Below, piece by piece: positions 1-8,500 of a DNA stretch of 64,000 nucleotides. How positions within the stretch are numbered: position 1 is the first letter of the stretch; each line of letters starts with the position of its first letter. A program made the position numbers and the translations under genes. The stretch covers positions 1,302,001-1,366,000 of the forward strand of contig JADJEE010000001.1 of NCBI GenBank assembly GCA_016709225.1, in the 5' to 3' direction. The notes under the pieces were generated by a model, which saw only the letters and a program-made list of their open reading frames with translations, had not been told where the DNA came from and did no database searches. This DNA is from Deltaproteobacteria bacterium. GTDB taxonomy: Bacteria > Myxococcota_A > Polyangia > Nannocystales > Nannocystaceae.

Positions 1-500
1 GCTGGATCGGCGCGCGGGCGGAGACCGAGCTCGAGCCCGAGGCGCGCCGCCGCATCCGCGACGAGATCCCCGACTTCCTGGCCCGCAGCCAGACCGTCAG
101 CAACGACGGCGAGCTGGTGTTCCTGCGCTTCCTCGCCGCGCTGCATGCCGATGGCGCGCTCGGCAACCCGTTCGCGTCGCCCGAGGCGATCCGCCGGGCG
201 CTCCGCACCACCGAGGCGATGGTCGGCAGCGTGCCGCTCAACCTCATGGTCAGCGACGGGCGCACGCTGGGCGTGATCCACCGCGGCGGTACGCTGCTGT
301 CGATCGCCCCGCCCGCGGCCGCGCCCCGCACCACGCGCGGCGACGAAGACGCCCGCCCGCCCCGCTTCAACCTGCTGTGGTTCGATCCCGGCGCGCCCCC
401 CGAGTCGCCCCCGGCGGGCGCCGAGCGGCTGCCCGAGGGCATCTTCACCATCGAGTGCCAGCGCCCGCGTACGCTCGCGCGCGACGACGCCGCGCGTTGA
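1..500 (+). CDS. Partial class II glutamine amidotransferase-like protein (C-terminal part)
   Basis: The reading frame is open from base 3 to the TGA at 498-500; the N-terminus lies outside the window, so the catalytic Cys cannot be checked. The visible 165 residues contain SNDGELVFLRFLAAL, which resembles the SDSE-x-LF-x-x-FL segment of YafJ/EgtC-type class II (Ntn-fold) amidotransferases. Later NLMVSDGRTLGVIHRGG resembles their central strand where the substrate pocket is formed. Such enzymes hydrolyse gamma-glutamyl amides. The C-terminal tail is Pro/Arg-rich and not diagnostic. A Ntn-hydrolase of another subfamily is possible. The next gene starts 49 bp downstream with its own promoter, so this is probably the last gene of its transcript. 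Confidence 0.55.
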   Translation, partial: WIGARAETELEPEARRRIRDEIPDFLARSQTVSNDGELVFLRFLAALHADGALGNPFASPEAIRRALRTTEAMVGSVPLNLMVSDGRTLGVIHRGGTLLSIAPPAAAPRTTRGDEDARPPRFNLLWFDPGAPPESPPAGAERLPEGIFTIECQRPRTLARDDAAR

Positions 501-533
501 CGTTCGGGCACCCATCGCGGCCCCCGGCCCTGG

Positions 534-539
534 TAGCTT
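534..539 (+). promoter_or_regulatory. Extended -10 box TAGCTT, near-leaderless promoter
   Basis: TG at 531-532, one base, then TAGCTT. Ten bases separate it from the ATG at 550, so transcription would start about 3 nt before the start codon. No Shine-Dalgarno sequence is present in the gap. Belongs to the recurrent class described in the findings. Confidence 0.5.
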
Positions 540-549
540 TGTCGCGCCG

Positions 550-1518
550 ATGCGCGTTCACGTGCTCCATCACGCGGCCTGCTTCGACGGCGCCGCGAGC
601 TCGGCGATCTTCGGGGCCTTCTACCGCCGCCATCGCGTGCGCGATGCCGAGCTGATCTACATCGCCAAGCAGCACCAGCCCGGCAATCCCTTCGTGGCCT
701 CGGACTTCGCCGCCGATGACACTGCGGTGGTGGACTTCCGCTACACCGCCGAGCCGACGTTGGGCTGGTTCTTCGATCACCATGCGTCGGCGTTCCAGCT
801 GCCGGGCGAGCGCGAGCACTTCGAGGCCCATCGCGCCGCCAACAAGTTCCACGATCCCGCGGCGCCCAGCTGCGCGGGTTTCGTCGCGAAGGTCCTCGCG
901 GAGCGCCACGGCTTCGATCCGCGGCCGCACGCGGAGCTGCTGCAGTGGGCCGAGCTGGTCGACACGGCCGCGTTCCCGGACCCCCACGTGCCGGTCGCGC
1001 TCGAGGATCCCGCGCTGCGGCTGATGACCTTCGCCGAGCAGAACCGCAGCCCACGGCTGGCGACGCGCTTCATCGAGGACCTCGCGGCGGTGCCGTTCGA
1101 GGCGCTCGCACGCGCCGAGTACGTCGCGCAGACCCTGGCTCCGGTGCTGGCCCGCCACCAGCGCGACATCGCCTTGTTCGCCGAGCGCTGCCGCGAGCAC
1201 GCCGGCGTGGTCGAGTATGCCCTGCTCGACCAGCCACCGCGCGCCTACAACAAGTTCATCCCCTACTTCCACCACCCCGAGGTGCGTTACGTGGTCGGGC
1301 TCTCGGTGGGGCCCGACGCGCGCATCAAGCTCGCGGTCGGCTACAACCCGTGGCTGCCCCGACACGATCGCGAGCACGACATCTCGCGGCTGTGCGAGCG
1401 CTTCGGCGGCGGCGGTCACCCGTTCGTGGGTGGCGTCAGCTTCGCGGGCGATGCCGGCGACGAGGCTCTCTCGGCGCAGCGCTGGATCGCCGAGGTCCTG
1501 CGCGGTGAGCTGCCGTGA
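550..1518 (+). CDS. DHH-family phosphoesterase
   Basis: 322 residues. DHH-superfamily phosphoesterases are Mn-dependent hydrolases of nucleotides, short RNA or polyphosphate. Seen here: a first metal motif HHAACFDG (7-14), in which the usual HxDxDG lacks its middle Asp; D62 in VVDFRY; the DHH signature at 76-78 (WFFDHHAS); and a C-terminal DHHA1-type GGGGHPF at 286-292. The altered first motif matches the divergent DHH group rather than RecJ, so the substrate is not predictable. The ATG at 550 is the only good start and sits 10 nt after a -10 box. The stop overlaps the GTG start of the next gene (GTGA, 1515-1518), indicating translational coupling. Confidence 0.85.
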   Translation: MRVHVLHHAACFDGAASSAIFGAFYRRHRVRDAELIYIAKQHQPGNPFVASDFAADDTAVVDFRYTAEPTLGWFFDHHASAFQLPGEREHFEAHRAANKFHDPAAPSCAGFVAKVLAERHGFDPRPHAELLQWAELVDTAAFPDPHVPVALEDPALRLMTFAEQNRSPRLATRFIEDLAAVPFEALARAEYVAQTLAPVLARHQRDIALFAERCREHAGVVEYALLDQPPRAYNKFIPYFHHPEVRYVVGLSVGPDARIKLAVGYNPWLPRHDREHDISRLCERFGGGGHPFVGGVSFAGDAGDEALSAQRWIAEVLRGELP

Positions 1519-2045
1519 GCGAGCGCGAGCACGCCGGCGCGGCGCTCGTGCAGCTGCGCCGGCGCGTCGACGCCCACTTCGACGCTGCGCTCGCCCGCAG
1601 CCCCGAGGCGTTCGCGTGTGCACCGGGCTGCGCCGACTGCTGCGGCGTGCGCTTCGGCGTGTTCGCGATCGAGGCCGATCGCGTGGCTGCGGCACTGCGC
1701 GAGTTGGCCACCCACGACAGCGGGTTGCGCGAGCGCGTTCGTCGGCAGGCCAGCGATGCCGCGCACACCGCATGCGCGCTGCTGGTCGATCGCCGCTGTG
1801 CGATCTACGAGCAGCGCCCGCTCATCTGCCGCTCCCATGGGCTGCCGGTGCGGGCCCGCGAGCCCGACGGTTCCGCCCGCGTGCAGGTGTGCCCGCTCAA
1901 CTTCCGCGCTCACGCGCCGCCGCCGGCGTCGGTGCTCGAGCTCGAGGCCGTGAACGCGCCGCTGTCGGTGGCCGCACGCCTGTGGGACGGCGCTGCGCGC
2001 CGCGTCGATCTGGCCGCGCTCGCGGCCGCCGACGACGACGAGTGA
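1515..2045 (+). CDS. YkgJ-family cysteine cluster protein
   Basis: 176 residues, GTG start overlapping the upstream stop by 4 nt. Eight cysteines (35, 39, 42, 43, 87, 95, 105, 126) in the order CxxxCxxCC ... CALLVDRRC ... RPLIC ... C match the YkgJ zinc/iron-chelating family (UPF0153), a CxxxCxxCC fold thought to bind a metal or Fe-S cluster. The motif RCAIYEQRPLICRSHGLP is characteristic of it. No function is established for the family; coupling with a DHH phosphoesterase suggests a shared process but does not define it. Confidence 0.8.
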   Translation: MSEREHAGAALVQLRRRVDAHFDAALARSPEAFACAPGCADCCGVRFGVFAIEADRVAAALRELATHDSGLRERVRRQASDAAHTACALLVDRRCAIYEQRPLICRSHGLPVRAREPDGSARVQVCPLNFRAHAPPPASVLELEAVNAPLSVAARLWDGAARRVDLAALAAADDDE

Positions 2046-2067
2046 TCGTCGGCGGCGTGGCGACGCG

Positions 2068-4995
2068 TCAGCCCTTGCCGACGCGGTCCATGAGCGCGCT
2101 CAGATCGAGGTGGAAGTTGAGCGTGCGCTCGCGCTTGGGCTCGGCCTCGTCGCGCCGCGGTCCGCCGCGCTTGGGCCCACCACCACCACCACCGCCGCGC
2201 TGGCGCTTGTCGTCGCGATCGCGGTCGCCGCCGCGTCGATCGTCGCGTCCGCGCCGCTCGCCGTCACCGCGGGGACGCTCGGCGTCACCCTCACGGCGGG
2301 GCGGCTTGCCGGGTCGGCGATCGTCGCGTCGCTCGGGGCGCTCGGGCTTGGGCAGCAGCGCCCGCAGGCTCAGCGAGAAACGCTTGCGCTCGGCGTCGAT
2401 CTCGATGACGCGTCCCTTCACGACTTGGCCGATGTGCACGACGTCGGCGGGCGACGCGGTGAAGCCGTGGGACAGCTCGCTGATGTGGACGAGGCCCTCG
2501 TTCGACAGGCCGACGTCGACGAACGCACCGAAGTTTGCGATGCGGGTGATGACGCCCTCGAGCTCCATGCCGACCGCGAGATCGCCGAAGCTGCGCAGCT
2601 TGGGGTCGAAGGCGACGCTCTCGAACGGCGGGCGACCGTCGACGCCGGGCGCCCGCAGCTCGGCCAGCAGGGCGTCCTGCGCGAGCGGTCCGAGCGGCTC
2701 GCCGGCGACGCTGGCGTGGCCGAGGTAGCGGGTGCGATCGATGCGGTCCACCAGCGCCGGGTCGGCCAGCAGCTCGGGCACCGTCAGGCCCAGGTCACGG
2801 GCCATCTGCGTCACCAGCGGGTAGCGCTCGGGGTGGATCGCGGTCACGTCGAGCGGCTGCTCGCCGCCGTGCACCCGCAGGAACCCGGCGCCCTGCTCGA
2901 AGCTCTTGCCCGCGATGCCGGGCACCTCGAACAGCGCCGAGCGGCTGCGCAGCGGACCCTTGGCCTCGCGGTGGGCGACCAGCGCGCGCGACGAGGCGTG
3001 GCTGAGCCCAGCGACCCGCGCCAGCAGGTCGGCGCTGGCGGTGTTGACGTCGACGCCCACCGCACACACCGCACTGGTCGCGGCTTGCTCGAGCGCGCCG
3101 CGCAGCTCCTCTTGATCGACCTCGTGCTGGAACTGGCCCAGGCCGAGCTTGCGGGCGTCGATCTTCACCAGCTCGCGCAGCGGGTCCTGCACCCGCCGTG
3201 CGACGGCGACCGCACGGCGCAAGGGCGGCTCCTCGCGCAGCTCGTCCTTGGTGCTGCGGGCCGCGGCCAGCAGCGCGATCACGTCGGAGTCGACGAACAC
3301 CACCGGCAGCGCCTGGTGGGTTTCGGTGCCTGCGAGGGTCTCGCGGACCAAGCGCTCGAGCTCCCGCGCGCCGCCGGCATCCGCGATCGCGATCGCGGCC
3401 ACGCCATGGGCCTCGATCAGCTCGACGAGGCGCGCCTTGGTCTGCGGCACCTGCTGCTTGGGCTGCAGCGGGAACACGGTGTCGTGCTCGAGCACGCCGC
3501 CGTTGGCGTCGACGACCGCCACGCGGCAGCCGGGCGCGAAGCCGGGGTCGATGCCCATCACCGGCACGGCGCCGAGCGCCGGTGCGAACAGCAGCGGACG
3601 CAGGGCGTCGGCGTAGGCCGCGATCGCGTCGCGATCGGCCCGCTCCTTGAGCGCCCGCCGCACGCCGTTGCGCACCGCCTTGCCGAGGCTGAAGTGCCAG
3701 GCCTCCGCGGCGGCGTCGAGCACCTGTCCGCCAGCGTCGTTGTCGAGGATGCCGAGCACTTCGCGGCAGCAGGCCTCGATCTCGGCGGGATCGATCTCGA
3801 TGTCGATCGACAGCACGCCCTCGCGCTCGCCGCGGTGCAGCGAGAGCAACGTGTGGGCGAGGATGCTCGCGCAGGGCTCGGGCTTGTCGGCGAACTTGGC
3901 CCAGCGGGCGGCCTTCTCGCGCTTGTCGTCGGCGATGTGCACGACCAGACGGCCGCGCTCGAGCAACAGCTGGCGCAGGCGCATGCGCAGGGTCGGCCAC
4001 TCGGCGATGCGCTCGGCGGCGATCGTGCGGGCACCGGCCAGCACGTCGTCGGCGGTCGGCAGGGCCTCGCCGACGCGGGCTGCCGCCCACGCGAACGGAT
4101 CGCGCAGCAGCTCCTCGGAGGCGGTCTCCTCGGGCTCCTCGGGCTCGTCGGCCCCATCGCCCGCCTCGGCGGGGCCCGCCGCGTCGTCGTCGTCGGCCTG
4201 GGCCGCGTCGTCGGCCTGGGCCGCGTCGTCGGCCTGGGCCGCGTCGTCCTCGGCGGCATCGTGGTCGTGGTCGTGGTGGTCGTGCGCGCCGTCGTCGTCC
4301 TCGTGCCCACCGCCCACGTGATCGCCGGCATCGGCCTGGGCTGCGCCGTCATCGTCGTGGGGTGCGGCCGTCAGCTCGCCGGGGTCGCCACCGTCGCCGC
4401 CGCCGTCGATCTGCGCGCCGTCGTCGGTGCCGGTCGCCGCCGCGGCGTCGCGCTTGCGGCCGCGTCGACGCTTGCGCTTGCGCCCGCCACCTTCGCGGGG
4501 GGCTTCGTCGGCGCGTCGGTGCTGGCGCAGCTCGGCCAGGGTCGCGTCGGCCAGTGGGCCGTCGGTGCCGACCTGCAGCAGCGCGCCGGCCAACGGCGCC
4601 AGGCCTTGGCCGCGGGCCTTGGCCGCGGGACCGCGCTTGCGCTTGCGCAGCAGCACGCGGACGTCGTCGAGATCGATCGCGTGCACCGCCGCGCGGATCA
4701 TGGTGTCGAGCGCGGGGTGAAGCGCGCCGCGATCGCGCAGCTCCTGCCGCAGCGACTCGCGCTGGAACTCGAACGCGGCCGCCCGCACGGCGGCGGCCTG
4801 GATCCGCTCGAGCTCGCGGACCGCGAGCCCGCCGACCCGATCGGATCGGTGCCAGGCCACGAAGGCCGGCTGCGCGCCCTCGGCGAGCAGCGCGAGCGCG
4901 GCCTCCACCGACTCCCTCGGTAGACCCAACGCGAGAGCGATCGGCCCCGAGAGAACGGGGGCCGAGAGGGCGGCACGTACGGCGTCCACGTCCAT
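2068..4995 (-). CDS. tex: Tex-type S1 RNA-binding transcription accessory protein
   Basis: 975 residues; usual Tex is near 780. Order: N-terminal helical domain (1-160), a basic patch KRKRRRGRKR (173-182) leading into an acidic Asp/Ala/His-rich insert (about 183-295, with three AAQADD units encoded by 18-bp repeats at 4187-4248), then helical core (297-470), YqgF/RNase H-like fold (about 477-610, GIDPGFAPG), helix-hairpin-helix region (about 675-760), an S1 domain (about 806-880, GVITRIANFGAFVDVG), and an Arg/Gly-rich tail (882-975). Tex binds RNA and affects transcription and translation. The start is placed at ATG 4995; an in-frame ATG at 5259 would run through the tRNA on the other strand and adds 88 unrelated residues. 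A -10 box TACTGT lies 11 nt upstream. The insert and tail are the odd parts. Confidence 0.93.
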   Translation of the reverse strand: MDVDAVRAALSAPVLSGPIALALGLPRESVEAALALLAEGAQPAFVAWHRSDRVGGLAVRELERIQAAAVRAAAFEFQRESLRQELRDRGALHPALDTMIRAAVHAIDLDDVRVLLRKRKRGPAAKARGQGLAPLAGALLQVGTDGPLADATLAELRQHRRADEAPREGGGRKRKRRRGRKRDAAAATGTDDGAQIDGGGDGGDPGELTAAPHDDDGAAQADAGDHVGGGHEDDDGAHDHHDHDHDAAEDDAAQADDAAQADDAAQADDDDAAGPAEAGDGADEPEEPEETASEELLRDPFAWAAARVGEALPTADDVLAGARTIAAERIAEWPTLRMRLRQLLLERGRLVVHIADDKREKAARWAKFADKPEPCASILAHTLLSLHRGEREGVLSIDIEIDPAEIEACCREVLGILDNDAGGQVLDAAAEAWHFSLGKAVRNGVRRALKERADRDAIAAYADALRPLLFAPALGAVPVMGIDPGFAPGCRVAVVDANGGVLEHDTVFPLQPKQQVPQTKARLVELIEAHGVAAIAIADAGGARELERLVRETLAGTETHQALPVVFVDSDVIALLAAARSTKDELREEPPLRRAVAVARRVQDPLRELVKIDARKLGLGQFQHEVDQEELRGALEQAATSAVCAVGVDVNTASADLLARVAGLSHASSRALVAHREAKGPLRSRSALFEVPGIAGKSFEQGAGFLRVHGGEQPLDVTAIHPERYPLVTQMARDLGLTVPELLADPALVDRIDRTRYLGHASVAGEPLGPLAQDALLAELRAPGVDGRPPFESVAFDPKLRSFGDLAVGMELEGVITRIANFGAFVDVGLSNEGLVHISELSHGFTASPADVVHIGQVVKGRVIEIDAERKRFSLSLRALLPKPERPERRDDRRPGKPPRREGDAERPRGDGERRGRDDRRGGDRDRDDKRQRGGGGGGGPKRGGPRRDEAEPKRERTLNFHLDLSALMDRVGKG

Positions 4996-5006
4996 AAAGG
5001 CGCACG

Positions 5007-5012
5007 ACAGTA
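5007..5012 (-). promoter_or_regulatory. -10 box TACTGT for tex, near-leaderless
   Basis: Read on the minus strand, TACTGT is separated from the tex ATG (4995) by 11 nt with no ribosome-binding site. This supports the 4995 start over the upstream in-frame ATG. Confidence 0.4.
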
Positions 5013-5222
5013 CGGATCGCGAGTGTGTGCGGTCAATAGCGGACTGCCGGCGTCGGCGGGCGACGCTCCGCTGGCGGCCGGGCCCCCTCGAGCGCCGACC
5101 CGCACCCGCGAGGTGCCATCGGCCAGCCTCCGCGATGCCCGCAGGGTGCGGCGTCCCTGCTCTGGCGCGTCGACGGGTGTTGACGCGCCGCGAGCCATCG
5201 CGTACAAGCCCATTCCACTCGT

Positions 5223-5296
<74 letters not shown>

Positions 5297-5302
5297 CTAC
5301 CA

Positions 5303-5343
5303 CGACGGCCTCGGAGGGCGACCTCCGGGGCCGTTCGCGTTTG
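5303..5343 (+). terminator. Terminator hairpin after tRNA-fMet
   Basis: Arms ACGGCCTCGGAGG (5305-5317) and CCTCCGGGGCCGT (5322-5334) form a 13-bp stem with one T-G wobble and a GCGA loop. A short T-containing tail (TCGCGTTT) follows. The site lies directly after the tRNA. Confidence 0.75.
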
Positions 5344-5517
5344 GGGGATCGCACGGCGATCCGTTCCGCAGCCGCGTCGCCGCGTCACCCGCCAGGCCCC
5401 TGCCCGCGGTTGCGAGGCCCACGGCCGGGGCCGCGTCGCGGCGTCGGGGCGCCGGTCGCCCGCCCGGGCAAAGGGCCCTCGGGGCATCGATGCTAACGTA
5501 GACGCGAAGCGCCGCCC

Positions 5518-8500
5518 TTGACCCCTGCAGGTGCCATCGCCGCGTCGCGGCCGTACGACGCCGAGCTGCTCGCCTTCGGGCGCGAGCGGCTCGAGCGGCT
5601 GTGCGGGCGCCTGCGGGTGCGGCATCTCTATCCGGTCGGCGCCGATCCGGCGCTGCTGTTGATGGCGTGGCAAGAGCTCGATCGCCGCCGCGCCGTCGCG
5701 AAGGCCGGACGCTCGCGGCGGGGCGATCGGCGGCAGCTGGCGGCGATCCTGGCGGCGTACGTGAAGCGCGATGCGGTCGCCCGCGACATGCGACTGCTGT
5801 TCGATCTACCGGCGGCGCGCAGCGAGTCGATCCGGCGGCTGCCGGCGGTGGTCGAGGAGGCCGTGGCGGCGCTGCCCGAGCCGCAGCGCGTGCCCATGCG
5901 CGCGCACCTGCGCGACGAGGCCGAGGCCGCGACGCCCGACGTGCGCGCGTGGCGGATCTTCCACGACGCGCTGGTGTCGAGCCTGCTGGCACGGCCCGAG
6001 ACGATCGCGAGCCTGCACCCGCAGATCGTCGCGCGGCTGGCCTCGCCGCAGCCGCTCGCGCGACGGCACCCGCTGGCGACATTGCTGCTCATCCGTCTGC
6101 CGCTGCAGCTGGTGCTGCTGGTGTTCTCGCTGCTGAGCGTCGCGTACCTGGGCGCGTACATGTTCTTCAACGACGCGGTGCTCGGCGCGTTCGTCAGCGG
6201 CAAGGTCTCGGGTCTGCTCGAGGGCGAGCTCGAGATGAAGAGCATCCACTGGAACGGGCGGCTCATCCTCGACCTGCTGACCGGCGAGCCCAGCTACGTG
6301 GTGGTCGAGGACATCACCGTCTACGAGCCCTACAAGAGCTACGGCGGCGAGCGCCGACCCACCGCCCACGTCGAGCGGGTCGAGGCCACCCTGGTGTTGC
6401 ACGAGATCATCCCGTGGAACCGGCTGGCGATCCCCGCGATGTTCGAGGTGCCGTGGATGCTGCACTTCGACGAGGTCACGATCCACGGCGACAGCTGGTT
6501 CACCGTGCGGGGCTATCGCGACGAGCACGACTCGCGCGGCGAGGTCGCGCTGCTGGGACTGCGCGACGCGTTCCAGCTGGTCGACCAGACCCCCAACGAT
6601 CGCCGCGGCCTGTCGTTCGCCGTCGACCACGCCTCGCTCGAGCACGTCGACGTCGACGTCGACTACCGCGAGCTGTCCGGCTGGCGCTTCGACGCCGGCT
6701 TCGACGCCGGCGAGTTCGGCCTGCGCTTCGTATCGATCCACCCGCTCGGCGGCATGCCGCGCTCGCTGCCGTTCTCGTTCGACCTGCGCACCCAAGGCGG
6801 CGGCGGCGAGCTCGTCATCGACGACATCTGGGTGCCGCTGGCGAACTTCGACGGCGTGCACATGTACGCCGGCACCGCGGACGCCGACTACGGTGACGTC
6901 CGCTTCGTCGCCGGCGCCGACGCGTCGGGCTCACGCGTCGATGCCGACGGCGTGCTGCGCTACGCGCTGACGCGGATGATCGATCCCGCGACCGAGCCGC
7001 TCCCCTACGGCACCGCGGTGGTGTGGGGGCCGGCGCCGGTGGTCGAGCTGCGCGCGGTGACCCGCGAGGCCGGCGGCATCCTGGCCCACACCCTGGCCGA
7101 GCTCGAGCTGCCCGAGTCGGCGGCTGACGGCACCGGGGCCGCCGTCATCGCCCGCATCGAAGGGCCCATCTCGGAGCCGGTCTACCACCTCGAGGCCGAG
7201 GGGCTGGTGCTCGATCCGCTCGACGAACCCGCGTGGACCGTCGACGACGCGCGGCTCTCGGTGCGGCTGGCCAGCGAGCCCGCGCCCGAGCGCTGGGCGG
7301 CGTACTACGAGGGCCCACGACTGGTCGCGACCTTCGACGCCTTCGAGGGCGCCGTGCTCGACGGCGGCGTGCGGCTGCGCGACGGCACGGTCGCGACCGT
7401 GGTGCTGCCGGCCAACGAGCGCGATGCGATGCTGCTCGACGCCGACATCGACCTCATCGCGATCAACCCCGCGCAGCTGGTGCCCGACGATGCGTCGCTG
7501 GCCGCGACCGCGGCTGGCAGCGCCAACGGCCGGCTCGCGGTGCACGAGCTGCGGCTCGGTCCGGTCGCGGTCGCCGATCCCCGCAGCGACGGCACGCCGG
7601 CGCCCGACGAGTTCGGCATGCAGTTCACGCGGCTCGAGTTCGACGAGGTCGCGATCGTGCGCGACCGCGGACCCGCCGACGACGGCGTGCCGCGGCACCT
7701 GGGCGTCGACGGCATCCTGACGATCGACGAGCGCGGCGCGATGACGTGGGAGGACCTGCGGCTGACGACCGACGGTGCGACGCTCGCGACCACCGGCGCG
7801 CTGGATGGCAGCTGGTCGTCGATGCGCAGCACCTCGCTGCAGCTCGACATCGACGACGGCGCCGCGTTCTCGCGTGCGTTCGGGCTGCCGGTGCTGGTCG
7901 ACGAGCTGCGCGCGCAGCTCGACCTGTCGGGCCCGCTGTCGGCGCCCAACGGTCGCGACGGCAAGCTGATGGTGCGGCCGCACGAGGGCGCGGTGCTGGG
8001 CGATACCCACACGCGGCTGTGGGTCGACCGCGGCGTGCTGCACCTGGCTGGCGACGACGTGCGGGTGCTCGGCGCCCGCGGCAAGCTCGACGTCGCGGTC
8101 GAGCTGTTCCAGCGCGGCCAGCCCACCGACGATCCGCGGATCCGGGCCTACGTCGATCTCCAGGGCGTCGACCTCGGTGCGCTGACCGGCGGTGAGATCG
8201 AAGGCATGGCCGACGTCGAGGTCGACGTCGGCGACGGCGACGGCAAGTCGGCGCGGCTGTCGGAGCTGCGCGTCGGTGGCACCGCGTCGGTGCCGACGTT
8301 GCGCTACGGCGGCACCGCCTACCGCGGGGCCGAGGTCGCGTTTCGTTACGCCGACGACGAGCTCGCGATCGAGCAGATGGTGCTGCCGTTGCACCGTCGC
8401 ACCGCGCCGTCGATGGGCGGCGCCAGCGAGATCGAGACCGGCCGCATCGTCGCCGACGGCACGGTGCGCCTGCAGGACGACCCCGAGCTCGACCTGCACG

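Noticed and set aside
4187..4248. 18-bp repeats resembling a CRISPR
   Set aside because: Contiguous repeats without spacers; they encode AAQADD in tex.
2110..4923. 937-residue open frame opposite tex
   Set aside because: Composition is that of an antisense shadow of a GC-rich gene; no domain is visible and tex domains occupy the other strand.
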